Origin: Gnetum montanum
Taxonomy: Eukaryota; Streptophyta; Gnetopsida; Gnetales; Gnetaceae
DNA: 45,306 nucleotides
NCBI GenBank assembly: GCA_015680685.1
Contig: MNCI01023888.1
Coordinates: 1-45,306, forward strand
Direction: 5' to 3'
Made by a program: the position numbers and the translations under genes. Below are positions 1 through 12,169 of the stretch, piece after piece (within the stretch, counting starts at the first letter, position 1; every line of letters begins with the position of its first letter). The notes under the pieces are model-generated. The model had not been told where the DNA came from. It saw only the letters and a list, made by a program, of their open reading frames with translations, and searched no databases.

Positions 1-963
1 TTCATACTTGATGACCAAGTCCACATCATCTTGTACCTTTTGTATGCTTTAACAATCATTATTGTTTCCCTACATATCTATACTTATTCATAAATTTAGC
101 AACTTTTGACCAAATCATCTTCTAAATCATAGTTGACTTACCTTGTTGGAACTCCTTTGTTAACATACTTTTGATATCAAAATCTCACATTCTAAGCATC
201 ATCTATGATCAAAATCCCTTTATATTGTATTCACACCTTCCAAACTATCCATTCCATTAATATTTTTCATCAAATTTCACAAAAATTTCAAAAAATTTAA
301 AGATGATATCAGAGATACAATATCATAAGGGTTACAATATTGCATTAATGATGTTTCATCTACAATATTTCCCTTATAAAAATTTTTATATACGCATGAA
401 ATGATTAAAAATTTCTTATTTCCATTATTTCATGCAAGGGAAGTTTATGCTATTTTTTTTGTGAGACAACCTTTGGAGCATCATATCTTCCTTACCACAC
501 ACCTAATTTGAGCCATTCTTGATTCCTTTTGCTCATGGAGTAACCATTTTGGTCATGGGGGATATCGTTGCTTATAGTTTTTGAAAATTGTACAAATTTT
601 TTCTAATGCATGGAAGGATAATTAAGGATAAAAATCATAAGAAATAATAACGTTTTAATCTAACGTAAGCTAACAAAGTCAATATTTCTTTCTAATTGAT
701 CATTTGAACACTTTCTAAATAAATAAATCAAAGATAGTAATGGATTGTCAAGCTAAAATTGATTTTGATTGATTGATAAATTATTTAATTAAGGGATTTT
801 TCAAAATATGAGTTTTTCTGAGTAACAAATTATTCAAACTTTGTAATCCAAATTAAAAATAAAATTTATTGTATTTAATGCTTTTGAATAAAATCCAAAA
901 TCCAATGAAGGGTTATGAACCATTAGGAATTTTAAAGTAATCTTGAGTTTTCTTATGATTATA
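1..963. other. AT-rich DNA without a recognisable gene
   Basis: No reading frame of useful length and no family motif was found on either strand. The last part runs into the decayed transposon ORF starting at 964 and may be its leader or intron, because the bases just before that ATG look like a splice acceptor. Confidence 0.5.
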
Positions 964-2609
964 GATGCCTCTAAAAAGAATACTTGAAGCTAGGAGACCA
1001 TCACAACCAAGAAAAAAGAGACCCAAAGAAAGAGGAAGAGGAAGAGGCATAAAACAAACTCCTTATGTGGAGCAAGAGGCATAATCATACATAATTCATT
1101 AGCCTACATCTACAATAGGGTAATTTTTATAAGTAGAAGTTAATGCACCACCATTCCCAAGATAAGGACAATGCCTCATACTCTCAAATGAGTGTCTACA
1201 GGACATCTAAGAGAAGTCTATCATGTCCACTATGATAGTGAAACTTAATTTTGGGCCATTCATGGAGTTTGCACTTATCGAGGTTCCTGAATAACTTTGA
1301 GTCTTACCACTCTTGCCAATTATTTTAAGCAATGGTGAATGATATTTGGTGAAAGATCATCAATTTTTGCAAAATAAACAAGATGATACAATTGTGAAGA
1401 TTAAGGGAGTGATAGTGTCATATTCAGTTGAAGTAATTACAAGGGCACTAAACATACCAAATGTTGAAGCCAATATTGCTCAAATATCCACACATTTCAA
1501 CAGAGTTGCAAGAAAGTTATGGTTGCAGAGGGCATATGGAACTATAGAAAAAGAGTACAATAGACTATCCACTATAGAGAAGATTTACTTTAAGATTGGG
1601 ACATATCATATTTTCCCAACCAAGAGACATAATAGAATTTTTACCTATGATACCAAAGGAAGTGCTATTTTAATGGGAAAATTCCAAGCCAACGTAGCCC
1701 ATTTGTTATTTATAGAAATACAAAGAATATTTGAAGAGAAGAAGATAGAGAAACCAATTCTTCCATTTTCTTGTCTTGTTAGGAAGTTGTGTAGACAAGA
1801 TAAAATTTTAGGCTACCCAGACGATATTCTTTGGAAATATCAAAATGCTTCATATGTAGACATTAGTTTGAATATTAGAAAAAGAAATTATGTTCCTTAC
1901 TAAACATGAGAACACATTGGAAAGATTACTGTAGATAGGATAGGTTATGCATAATATTTTTGATATTCCCAGTGATATCACTACAATGCAGTTAGAGTTA
2001 ATATCCACAAAGGGAAAACTTTTCATGATAGAAACAAGGATGTAACATATAGAAAATGAAGTGTAGAGGCTACAAGAGGAACTAGCTACATTGAGAACTA
2101 AAAGACAAGATCCTGAGTAAGTAATTAACTCATGATTAAGTAATAATAGATGGAGATGACAAGTGAAAAGGTAGTGTAAAATGCTTCAGTAGCAGATGCT
2201 TAGACATACACCCATGTCAAAGGTTATTGCTGCATTAGAAGAAGAAAATAACAAAATTGCTATAGAAAATTTAAGATAAACAGACATTGAGAAGTAGAAA
2301 AACATACTTGAGAAAAGTATCCATCAGTTGAGAGAGTAGTTTGCTAGAGTCAATGTTGACATGAAATAATTGGCTTATGAGAATAGAACCCTATTAATGA
2401 AAGAAGTATACATGGTTGATAAAAATCAACTATTGAAATTAGCGTGTGGCAGAATAAGGGCAATAAATATAAAAGGCTCAAGGAACATTTTAGAGATCAA
2501 GTGGACATGTACAAGTAGATTAATAAGAAAGAGATCTAGATGGGTAAGGCCAAATTTAGTTCCAAAATGCGAACTTCATGCTTCAATGGTTAGGGCACCA
2601 TACTTATGA
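964..2609 (+). pseudogene. Decayed plant transposon ORF (Transposase_32-like domain plus coiled-coil tail)
   Basis: The ATG at 964 opens a basic, Arg/Lys-rich N-terminus (MPLKRILEARRPSQPRKK). After several breaks, an open stretch at 1346-1903 carries the pattern of the 'putative plant transposon protein' domain (Pfam Transposase_32): KGVIVSYSVEVITRALNIPN near the start, then YHIFPTKRHNRIFTYDTKG and LPFSCLVRKLCRQ. A charged, coiled-coil-like tail (KVIAALEEENNKIAIEN) follows to 2609 and is cut by stops that mostly read as decayed Gln codons. Such ORFs are common inside plant gypsy-type retroelements, where their function is unknown. The protein is dead here. The family call rests on motif resemblance only; I see no flanking LTR. 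Confidence 0.6.
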
Positions 2610-4003
2610 TCAAAATCGTAGCATCATTGGGTCCACTTCTTTTTTATTATCACATATAATTATGTAGACACCTTTATAAATCTTTTTCTTTTGTCAAGAA
2701 ATCCCAAGGTCTCCACTATGAACTTCACCAAGTAGGAAATGATAATTTTCTTAATTTTCATTGTGTCATCTGTTTGGTGATTTTTCTAGAATAAGTATAT
2801 TTTTCCAAGATATCACTATCCACTAGTAGAAATTATAGGCCAAAGCATATAATTTTGCAACTACACCTTGATCTCTTAGTGTGTGAATGTCAAGAGTGAT
2901 CCAAAGTTGAGTTCTTGTAGATACAAACTCTAGATCTTCTTACTTTTGACTTTTACTAGGTAACCTTGTGCAAATGTGACCTTTAGGCTTGGCCTAGATT
3001 TATGTACTTCATGTTTGTCTAGAATGTTCCATTTTATAGTGAGAATTTGGCAAATAGATTTTACGTCTAATTCTTCTCTTAGGGGGCCAATTTCATGCAT
3101 GGCCTCTATCACTTCTTGAACTTATTATTGTTGTTGTTGTTGTTGTTATCCTAATCCTCCAATTAGGCTCTTTTACCTTGCTTACAAAGATCCATCACTT
3201 AGAGGCCTTAGTTTGGTATCATCTACAATTACATGAATTATTAGTTATTAGTGTTCAGAATCTTGAATATAAGCATTAATATCCTTCAATCATCCTCTAA
3301 TCAACCTATTTTGTAAAAAAAATGTCATTATTATATCTAAGTAATTGCATTCTATGATTTTAAGTTTCTAAGATAGCTAAGCATTGTCAATTTTCACTTT
3401 TTTTCACTATTTTAATCTTTAACTACCATTTTCAATAACTTTGGGGTGTTGAAAAAGTTTCAAAATTTCCATTCTTGGTATCCCCATGATGTAGAGCTCT
3501 ACTTTGAGAGATCATAGCATTGAAAACATGGAATTTGAATGTACAAGTGAGCAAAAATCATGCTTAGAGTGCTTTGGGCTCTCAGAACAATAAAAAATCC
3601 TCTCATTTTTGTAAAAAAGGAAAAAATTGACTAAGTTTTTCTACTATTTATAATGGATATAGCTTACATTAATGAGAGTGCATTGATGTATCTAGCTGCA
3701 TTGACAAGAATGTGTCAATGTAGTAAAAGCTAAAATTTTTTCTTTCAATTTTAGGCCTATTTTTATAATGCAATTTGAGAGTCAAATGAGAGCTAAAAAT
3801 ATGATATAAACATGAGCATAATATTGGTGAGGTTGAATTGGAGGCTTATAAGGTTATGAAAACTTAGTCATTATGAGAATGATTTCCATCATGAAAAGTT
3901 CTTAAGAAGATGAATCAAAATAGAAATAATGCCTTTGAATTTAAAGTTTCCATCCAATGTTCTGTGTATGTGGAGATGGTAAAAATTTATATAAGTGGAT
4001 CCT
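2610..4003. other. Unassigned AT-rich DNA left of the first LTR element
   Basis: No gene or repeat family was recognised. A 60-codon minus-strand open stretch at 2930-3112 has no family signal and is probably chance. The stretch contains one short TTG microsatellite and ends where the LTR at 4004 begins. Confidence 0.45.
3128..3147. repeat. (TTG)n microsatellite
   Basis: About six TTG units in a row, read directly from the sequence. Confidence 0.85.
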
Positions 4004-4926
4004 TGATGAGAAGCTTCCATGAATTCCACAATCCAAGCTCTTTTATTGTCACAAAACAACAAATTTGAATAAGTAAATGAAAGCTTTATTCTTACTCAAA
4101 TGGAGAATTTTTAGTTGAAAGGAACGATACATTCCTAAAGATAGTTAATAGATTCAATGCAATTATCACACCACAATGAAACAAAGAAATCACACTCTCA
4201 CAAGGATAATAACTAAGGGACTTTCCCTAGACTCTATCTCTTCACTCTCTTTTCTCAACTCACCTCTTATCTCTCTAGACTCTATTAGCCAAAATGAAGG
4301 CTTTAGAGATTAATTTATATTTTTTCCCATGTCTCTTCATATTTCCTCTTTAAATTTAAAATTTAAATCTTTAAAAATATATATGAAATTATCTCATATC
4401 TGTAAAAGAAATCTTGGAGGAGAATGAGATTTCTTTCCTGGAAGTTGTTATTTGTAGACAAGATGTCTTAAGTTGATGTGAGACATCTTGACTTACTATG
4501 ATATGTCTTGGATTACTAGGTGATGTCTTGCATTGAACATCTTGGCTTTTGCTAAGATGTCTTAGTCTCATCTAGAACATCTTAGCCTCATTTGGAATGT
4601 CTTGCTTAGGATGTTTAGAAATACTTGAGACATTTGGAGTCAAGAAGAGTTGTCTAGAATAATGCTGGGATGTCTCATCTACTAGAGCTATAAAGAATTA
4701 GGATTTCCTTGACATCTTGGATCTCTAAATATCTCTCACAAGCCTTGATTGAATCATGGAATCCCCTTGAACATCTCAAAATAGGCCAATAGAACCTTCG
4801 AACATGCCAAGTACCTTGCATCTATCAGTAAAAAAACAATACTAAAAGACAAACACAAACAACAAACAAACATTCTATATACAAACACATTGAGGATTAT
4901 AGATGGGCTAGGAGATATTCTTATCA
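4004..4926 (-). repeat. 3' LTR of the first gypsy element
   Basis: It aligns by eye over its length with 10917-11815: shared blocks include AAAGCTTTATTCTT, CTCAAATGGAGAATTT, CCTCTTTAAATTTAAAATTTAA and CATGCCAAGTACCTTG. On the plus strand it starts TGATGAG and ends near ATCA. On the minus strand a purine-rich GGATGGAAGAGA (plus-strand complement about 4927-4938) lies just upstream and could be the polypurine tract. The right edge is uncertain by about 10 bp. The part at 4440-4730 holds many AAGATGTC/GACATCTT copies. Confidence 0.75.
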
Positions 4927-5375
4927 TCTCTTCCATCCTGAAGAATTTAAACTTATCCTTAACTTGGTTGTATACTTGGAGTAACATTAAGCTCCTACAA
5001 AGCCAAGTTTTTCTCATGGATTCAAATGGTATTTTCAAGTCCTTCATCATTCCAATGCACCAAGTGCTCATGCTTTTGTTTTCCTCTTATGCTTCTATCC
5101 TTTCTTTCTTGTAGTATAATTTCTTTCCTTAGTAGCTTGGCTAAGTTTGAGTCTTTAAGTGCATCTTTGAGGATTTCAAGACTATCCCTCAAGTCTAATG
5201 CAACCACATTCCCATGGTATGGATTTAAATCTAAAACATTAAAAAATAAGAACTATGCAAATCATTAGGTAAATCAATCTCATATGCATTTGGATTGATT
5301 TTAACCATGATCTAAAATGGATCAATTTTCCTTTACTTCAGCTTATAGAAGTGAACACTCTTTTATCTCTCCTTG
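4927..5375 (-). pseudogene. Integrase C-terminal segment of the first gypsy element, cut off by a solo LTR
   Basis: Read on the minus strand, about 5130-5350 gives FHFYKLK followed by a decayed 'RKIDPF' and NPNAYEIDLPNDLH, the typical integrase C-terminal pattern (HKLK..GPF..., AY.IDLP). The rest of the integrase lies at 6399-7290 on the other side of the solo LTR; without the LTR and one ATAAT copy the two parts connect in the expected order. A 61-codon open stretch (5022-5207, LEILKDALKDSNLAKLLRKE) is the charged tail after the integrase. Confidence 0.65.
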
Positions 5376-5380
5376 ATAAT

Positions 5381-6369
5381 TGATGAGTTGCAAGGCACCC
5401 CTACACTCAACCATACGAATACAAGAATTCACACACGATCTGGTTGAACTCCATGGATAGGCTAGTTGTGGTATCTAGATAGTTACACATTGCTCACAGT
5501 TTGCTGTCTTCCCACCTGGACTAGTATTTGCTTTGTCACATATGGTTTAGTCTAGGGTGAGACGTATGATGTGATCCTAAACTAGTTCTACCCCTAGAGA
5601 CAATTGAAAAAAATCTTGATTAAACTAATAAGCAATAGGAAATTAAGTCTAAGCTAGCCTAAGTGCAATGAGCATTTGTTCCATAATCATTTGTACACAT
5701 CTTGGACCTTGTGCATGACTACTACTGGGATTACCAAGCGTCGATCCTAGGTACGCTACTAGGTTACCAAGTAGTCACACTTAAATGCTCGTGATTAAGT
5801 CGTACTCATTCCACAGTTAACAACAAGAATAGTAAATGATAGTAAAGAAATATTAACTAAGAAAACAATAAATAACAATAACAATTAAGAATAAAAATTA
5901 AATAATTAAAACTAAGTGAATGCTACAATGATGAATTAATCTCGGTCTTTATTGCTGATCATGTGTGTGTCCAAGTACATCACACTCGAATAAAGGTTCC
6001 GTACAAGTACAAGCATCACACTGCAGGCATGCACTTGGGAAAATAGTCTAACTCCTATGAAAACAAACTGTAAGAACTTCCCTACAATTAACCCAAAAGA
6101 TGCCTAAGTGTGGTGGGCACACACTTATTTATAGCTAAAAATAGACTTTGCATAAATGGGGCCATGTCGATGCATGGGTGGATGCGTCGATGGGGCAACA
6201 TCAATGCAACCACGTATACGGGGCCCCATATACATGTCCTAGTTAATGTAGCCCCGATATCGGAGGTCTGATAATAGGGATCTGATAATAGGAGTCAAAC
6301 CTGGTGTCTTGTATCAGGGTTTTGATAACAGGGGTCCGATAACAAGACCTGACAAACCATGACTCATCA
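5381..6369 (-). mobile_element. Solo LTR with ATAAT target-site duplication
   Basis: The element begins TGATGAGT and ends ACTCATCA. It is flanked by identical 5-bp direct repeats ATAAT (5376-5380 and 6370-6374), the hallmark of LTR-element integration. It has no internal region, so the full element was probably lost by LTR-LTR recombination. Orientation is minus: TATAAATAAGT is the reverse complement of 6123-6133, and the end motif ATTCGTATGGTTGAGTGTAG (reverse complement near 5400-5420) matches the 3' ends of the LTRs at 28639, 32613, 35673 and 42429. U3 carries repeated TTATCAGA/GATATCGG motifs at 6250-6350. Confidence 0.92.
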
Positions 6370-6398
6370 ATAATGTAAATTCAAACATAATTACCAAT

Positions 6399-7290
6399 CT
6401 AGAAATTAATTATCCTCTTATCCTCATTGGCCTTGGAAGATACAATTTTTTTTTTCTCCACATGAGTTTTAACTTGATAATGTAATTCTCTCATTTTCTC
6501 AACAAATTCTAAACTCAAAGAGGCATGATCTTTAAATTTCCTCAACTCATCAACCATTCTTGGTGAAAACTCATAAGTTTCCATGAAAGGACTCTTACCA
6601 TTACTAGAATGGAGAGCATTATTGTATGATAAGTTAGCATGGGGCAACATGTTTTCCCACCTTTAAGGTTTATCCTCACACAAACAACCCAATATCTTTA
6701 ATAAAGACCTATTTACAACTTCAATTTTCTCATTGGTTCGAGGATGATAGGTTGTGAAACCGATAACTTGACTTCAATTAGTTTCCAAAATAATCTCAAA
6801 AAATTTATGGTAAATTTGACATCCTTACCATTCATAATGTTCAAAGGAATGCCATATAGCCTTACAACATGATAAAAGAATAAATGTGCAACATGGGAAG
6901 CATAACTACTTCTCTTTCATGAAATAAAATAATCCATCTTGGTAAATCTATCTACTAGAAGAAGTATAGAATCATGACCAAATATTATCTTAAGAATGTC
7001 ACACACAAGTCCAAAGAAACACTTTTCCAAAAAGCATTTGGGATTGTTAAAGGTAGATAAAAATCATCTACACCTCTTGCTTCTTTGAAATTTTGACAAA
7101 TATAACATTATTTTATAAATTTAACCACATATCTATACATACCTTGCCAAAAGTAATTTTTCTCACCAATTCCAATGTCTTCACTTATCCATATGTGCAG
7201 TGATGTCACTTTCATGTTTTCTTCAAGGAGTTTGTACTTGAAATCATACTTTAGTACAAAAATTTTTCCATCCTGAAACAAAATCATATT
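6399..7290 (-). pseudogene. Ty3/gypsy integrase, N-terminal and core part
   Basis: The clearest open part, 6399-6650, reads LPHANLSYNNALHSSNGKSP and continues through LHYQVKTHVEKKK; this matches the end of the gypsy integrase core (AYN...H.STG.SPF) and the start of its C-terminal region. Farther upstream, 6660-7290 holds broken segments with the expected order but many stops. Integrase inserts the cDNA copy into the chromosome. It is non-functional here and is split from its C-terminus by the solo LTR. Confidence 0.7.
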
Positions 7291-7292
7291 TT

Positions 7293-7850
7293 TTACATGA
7301 TAAGCTTTCCATTGAAAGTTCTTCCTAATAATGGGGAAGATATCTCTTTTGAAATTGTACCAAAATCATTGTCATTAGGATACAATGAAGCAAAAGATTC
7401 AAAAATTTGAACTTCCATATTATAAGAAAGAACATGAATTCTAGACAAAGCATTAGTCATAACATTAGAGTTTTCGCTTCCATGTTTTGAAGCAAAATAA
7501 AACTGTTGTAATTTCTCTATACATTTCATATGCTTTGCACTCAATTTCTTTTAAGAATTCAAAAATTGAAGTTCCCTATGATCATTTAATAAAAGAAACC
7601 ATGACCCTAGTAAGTAATGTCTCCAATGTTTAATACTTTAAAATATAACATATAATTCTTTTTCATACATACTATAAATTTATCTAAATTCATTTAATTT
7701 TTCAAAAAAGAATATAATTGCCTTACCATCTTGAGAAATAACACCTCCAACAACAAGCCCACTTGCATCCACTTCCAGTTTAAACAATTAAGAAAAGTTT
7801 GGAATTGTCAAAATTAGAGCATCATAAATTTTTTCCTTCAATGCTTGAAA
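7293..7850 (-). pseudogene. Ty3/gypsy RNase H region
   Basis: It lies between RT and integrase, as in all Ty3/gypsy pol genes. The open stretch 7293-7544 contains LQQFYFASKHGSENSNVMTN followed by ALSR, matching the end of gypsy RNase H (F..KH..G..N.VADALSR). Upstream, 7560-7850 shows broken RNase H-like sequence. RNase H removes RNA from the RNA:DNA hybrid during reverse transcription. Stops and indels make it inactive. Confidence 0.65.
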
Positions 7851-7853
7851 GAA

Positions 7854-8600
7854 TTACTTCTTATTTTCCCATACAAATGCTGAATTTTTCTTTAAAAAAA
7901 TGAGCATAGACCATGCAATATCACTAAAATTTCTAATAAATCTCCTATAGAAGCCAACCAAACTAAGAAAATATCTCACTACTCCCACATCTCTAGGTAA
8001 AGGCCACTCTTGGATTGCTTTGATCTTGTTTGGTTTCATATTGACTTGGTTCTTAGACATAATAAGACCTATGTACAAAATTTCTTTCTTCATAAATTTT
8101 TTCCTCTTGTAACTTGAAGCATACCAACCTCAAATGTTGCACATGGTCCTATTCTTTAGAACTATATAAAAGAATATCATCAAAGAAAATAATACAACAT
8201 TTACAAATAAGATTCCTTAGAACTTCATGCATGAGTCTAATAAATGTTTCTAGAGCATTGGTTAGCCTAAAAAGCATGATTGACCACTCATAAAAGCCAT
8301 TTAATATCTTAAGGATAATTTTTCATTCATCTCCTTGTCTAATCCTTATTTGATAGTAGCCACTTTCTAAAAAAATCTTATTTTATAATTGGAAAATACA
8401 TTAAGAATGTCATCCATCCTAGGAATAAGAAATCTATACTTGATAGTAATCCTATTAACGTCCTTAGAATCTATGCACATCCTTAATTCATTAGTATCTT
8501 TCTTTGAAACTAATATAATTGGAAAGACACAAGGAGAGATGGATTTCTTAATAAATTCATTAAAGAGGAATTCACTTACTTTCTTGCACAATTCTTCTCT
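7854..8600 (-). pseudogene. Ty3/gypsy reverse transcriptase
   Basis: The N-terminal part (8367-8591) reads SPCVFPIILVSKKD, then RMCIDSKDVNRITIKYRF and IPRMDDIL, canonical gypsy RT blocks. A broken block near 8160-8200 retains FFDDILLYSS, corresponding to the catalytic F/YxDD box. The thumb/connection part (7854-8093) has a decayed leader, then SLVGFYRRFIRNFSDIAW. Frames shift between these blocks, so the enzyme is dead, but family membership is secure. Confidence 0.85.
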
Positions 8601-8899
8601 CTAGTTTGGAATCATGTGATAGGCTCTTTCATTTGGAATTATAGCTCTAGGTATCAAGTCTATTTGATGTTTAATGAAGCTCATTAATGAAAGCCTTCTA
8701 ATTTTTCCTTGACAACATTAGCAAATTCCAATGCTAAGGGTTGCACTATTGGAGGAAGTTTATTTGAATGCTCTTCTTTAATTATTTCAAGTGTTAACAT
8801 GAAAAAAAAAAACCATGCCTAGCCTCTTCATGTGCTTGTAGGTACTCTTTCTCACTAAGCAAGTTCAAAGTAGCATTTGTAAGAACATTTTCCTTGTAC

Positions 8900-9240
8900 T
8901 ACTAAAAAGTGATTAGGATGAGTTCATGTATCTCATATTCTCTAGATACAAACCAAACATTTCTTACATCTCTAAAAGACTACATGTTGTCAAAGTTCCA
9001 AGGTCTTCCCAAAATGACATCAATACAATCAATTGAAAGAATGTCATAATCAATATTATCTTTAAAGAAATCAATTTTGAAAGAAAAAAATACACTTCTC
9101 CTTCACTTCTTGGAAATGATTTTTTAAAAGCCAATGAAATCTATAGGGCCTAGAATATGGAGAGGTCTTCAAGCCAAGCTTAGAAACATTCTTTGAAGAA
9201 ATCATATTTTCTTTAGCACCACCATCAATCAAAATGTATA
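8900..9240 (-). pseudogene. Retropepsin-like protease of the first gypsy element
   Basis: The minus strand near 9200-9235 reads LIDGGAKENMIS, the retropepsin active-site region with the catalytic Asp kept but Ser replaced by Gly (DGG instead of DSG). Downstream sequence is consistent with the rest of the domain but is shifted and stopped. It lies between gag and RT as expected. In life it cleaves the Gag-Pol polyprotein. Confidence 0.6.
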
Positions 9241-9319
9241 GCTCCAATCCTAAAGAGCATCTTTATCTTAGTATCATTATTGATATTCATATTTTTAATA
9301 AAAGTTCAAGAATTAATTT

Positions 9320-10563
9320 CAATCACATCTTTAATTGTAGGTGCATGAGGATTACCTTCATCAAAGGATTCACCCTTTCCCAAGATTTGACATTTCTTAT
9401 CTTTGGAGACTTTTGGCTTCTTGCATGTCCATTTCTTATGTTCCTTTTCACCACAATTGAAAAATTGAAGTTTGGATACATAAACATTTTCTTGACCCTT
9501 TTCATTCTTGGAGTAGTCTTTCTAGAAATCCTAGTCCTCCATGGACTTCAATTACTTCTTCTTTATGTCTTCCTTGGCATTTCCCTTCTTGGCTTCTTTC
9601 TCATCTTTAGATGCTTTGGAGTCCTTACCCTTAGAAGATTTGGAATTTTTGTTGTAGCCTTGAAGATTCTTCTCAGCCTTAAGAATGAATTCAAAAGCCT
9701 CATCTAATGTTTGGGACTCATAAAATGTTAGCTCTTATTAATACTCACTTTTGAGGCTTCCTTGAAAGTTGGATGCCTGCTCATAATCATCCCAATGAAC
9801 TTTTATAGGCTATAATGTCTTACAAAAAATCCATATAGTGGTCCTTCACACTCTTATGACCTTGCCTTAAGTAGGTCTCTTTTTTATGATAATTATTCTC
9901 AAATTTTTTCTTGTGCATGAAATACATTAAAGACCAATCCTTGATAGAAGTATCATTGTTCACCTTTTAAGAATGACTTTCCTTCTTTTATCATACAAGT
10001 ACCATGCCTTCCAATTTGGTTTTAGCATATGACAACTTTTGATAATTTTTTAAACCTTCATGTTCAAAGTAATTTTTAATCATTTTTAGCCACGAGAGGA
10101 AAGATTTAGTTCCTTCCATGCCATTAAAGGATTTCAATTCAACATGAGACATCCTTGAAGCATGTTTGAAAGTTTTTGCAAGGATGACTTCAATTCCTTC
10201 AGCTTGCTTTCTTTGAGGCTTAGAAGAAAGTTTTTTTAACTCTTTTCTAGGAAAAATGAAATCTAGAGAATTATTTTTAGTAGTAGAAACATGAAGAAAG
10301 GCATCATTTTGATCTTCATCTTCTACAAGGTCTTCATTTTTAAAAGGAAGATCATCTTCAAGGGATGGCATTGAGGAATATCTTGAAGAAGATCTTGGTA
10401 AAGAATTATGTGACTTGTACCCTAGCTTGGATGGTTTTGGTGAGGTAGCATGTCCTTTGTTATTTTTAAGCTTTTAAATTTTATCAATAGTGAGCTTGTG
10501 AACATTTCTCATGTCATGAATATCTCTTGATAAAGCTTAAGCTATCTTCCTCTTTCGAGGCAT
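9320..10563 (-). pseudogene. Gag of the first gypsy element
   Basis: An ATG at 10563 opens MPRKRK. The same frame continues, with a few stops, into the open block 10371-9991, whose FNGMEGTKSFLSWLKMIKNY is the gag core start (F.G......W...I..YF). Near 9440 a zinc-knuckle remnant reads FFNCGEKEHKKWTC, where the first Cys has become Phe. Gag forms the virus-like particle and binds RNA through the knuckle. It ends about 340 bp before the primer site, a normal leader distance. Confidence 0.75.
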
Positions 10564-10900
10564 AATGGAAATTGGTCTAAAAAGTAAATTTCATAAAATA
10601 CTATATGGAAAGGTAAAATATTTAAGATTTCTCAAGGAATAAGACAAAGAATACTCAAATATTAATAGATATAAGCATAAGATCCTCAAATCCTAGCTAG
10701 TTCAAAAGAATGAGTGTTCAATTCTACAATTATCTTCAAATTCTTGAATGATATGACAATCTTGGAAATTAAAGGAAAAATTTTAAAACCTAGATGAGTG
10801 GCACAAGGAACAAGAAAGAATTCATTCAAGTTAGAGAATTTGAAGTGATTCTTTATAATTAAGGTGTGAATTATTCACTTGAATGCAATCAAGTTTAAGT

Positions 10901-10913
10901 TTTTTTTATACCA
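10901..10913 (-). other. Primer-binding site, initiator Met tRNA-like, degenerate
   Basis: On the minus strand this reads TGGTATAAAAAAA, three bases inside the LTR edge. The standard plant iMet site begins TGGTATCAGAGC, so the first six bases fit and the rest has decayed. Confidence 0.55.
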
Positions 10914-10916
10914 ATA

Positions 10917-11815
10917 TGATGAGGAGCACCCATGAATTTTACAATCCCAACTCTCTCAATGTCATGAAATAAAAAATTTTAACAAGAAAAGAAAATAAAA
11001 GCTTTATTCTTGCTCAAATGGAGAATTTATAGGCAAAAGGAAGCACACATTCCCAATGATATACAAGATATTTAATTCAATTCTCATACCACACTTAAAC
11101 AAAGAAATCACTCTTACACGGATCAAAACTAGGGCACTTAACCAAGACTGTATCTCTCTACTTTCTTATGTCAATTCGCCTCTTCTCTCCTATGACTTTC
11201 TTAGCCAAAATAAAGGCTTAAGAGGTCTATTTATACTTTTTCCTGTTATCTCTTCATCTTACCTCTTTAAATTTAAAATTTAAGTCTAAAATTATGTAGA
11301 AAATTATCTCATGTTCATACAAGATATCTTGGATAAGAATGAGACATCTTGCTTGAAACTTGTTGTTTGCATAGAAGACATGTTGACTTGGTGTGAGATG
11401 TCTTTTATTACTAGGAGATGTCTTTCATGGAACATCTTGGCTTCTATTGAGACATCTTGGTCTCATTTGGGACATCTTGGGCTCCTCCGGGATGTTTAGC
11501 TTAAGATTTCAAGAAATAGTTGAGATGTCTAGAATCCTGCAAAGACATAGAACAAGGCTAGAACATATCATGTGCTAGATCTCTAAAGGATTAAGATTTT
11601 CTTGAGATCTTGGACCTTCAAGCACCTTTTACAAGTTACCATTGAATCTTGAAATACCTTGAGCATCTCAAAATAGGCTAAAAGAACCTCCAAACATGCC
11701 AAGTACCTTGTAAACATTATTAATAAAAAAACTCCAAAGGATAAACATAAATAACACACATAAGTTCTATATACAAATACATTAAGGATTATACATGGGT
11801 TGGATGATGCCCTCA
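10917..11815 (-). repeat. 5' LTR of the first gypsy element
   Basis: Homologous to 4004-4926 throughout. It begins TGATGAGGAGC on the plus strand, directly next to the primer site, which fixes it as the 5' LTR of a minus-strand element. The far edge is placed at the CA at 11814-11815 but could lie some 10 bp further. It carries the same AAGATGTC-type array (11325-11570). Confidence 0.75.
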
Positions 11816-12169
11816 TTAGTATTCCTCAAGAAAGTTCATATTCTTAATGTCCTTATATAACTATCTCACAAGGTATCCATATGAACATTGGAAATTAAAT
11901 ATCAATCAAGTCTATAAATTACACCCACATAATAATTATGTTTGGAATCCTACACTATACTAATCAAAATCATCAAGCAAACAATTATATGTAATAGTAA
12001 GATGAGTAATGGAATAAGAAGGAATTGTAAAGATAGATTTGTGAGATGCTTTATTATATTAGTAATAGGTCTTTGAATCAAATGTGGTTAAAATGATCAT
12101 CTTACCTATTCATCCAAGTTTCAAACCAAGTTCATACCTTTACCAGTGATATCATATTGTCTAGTCCTA
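11816..12169. other. Unassigned AT-rich DNA right of the first LTR element
   Basis: No gene or family motif was found. It leads into an integrase fragment and may be a decayed part of the same older element. Confidence 0.4.

Larger units (their letters stand above)
4004..11815 (-). mobile_element. Degenerate Ty3/gypsy LTR retrotransposon, with a nested solo LTR
   Basis: Two related direct repeats (4004-about 4926 and 10917-about 11815) flank minus-strand remnants in the order gag (10563), protease, RT, RNase H, integrase (ending about 4930). A primer-binding site resembling initiator Met lies just inside the right LTR. Gene order and motifs are those of Ty3/gypsy. The integrase tail (nearby motif NPNAYEIDLP) resembles chromovirus-type elements, but no chromodomain was identified. 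All frames contain stops and the LTRs have diverged clearly, so the copy is old. It was later hit by the solo LTR at 5381-6369. No convincing target-site duplication remains. Confidence 0.8.

Noticed and set aside
9234-9707. 157-codon plus-strand hydrophobic frame
   Set aside because: It is antisense to gag, including its zinc-knuckle remnant, so it is a shadow frame.
3999-11826. Target-site duplication of the first gypsy element (ATCCT left, TTCCT right)
   Set aside because: It needs the right LTR to end without TG/CA, and one base differs; the edges are too decayed to decide.
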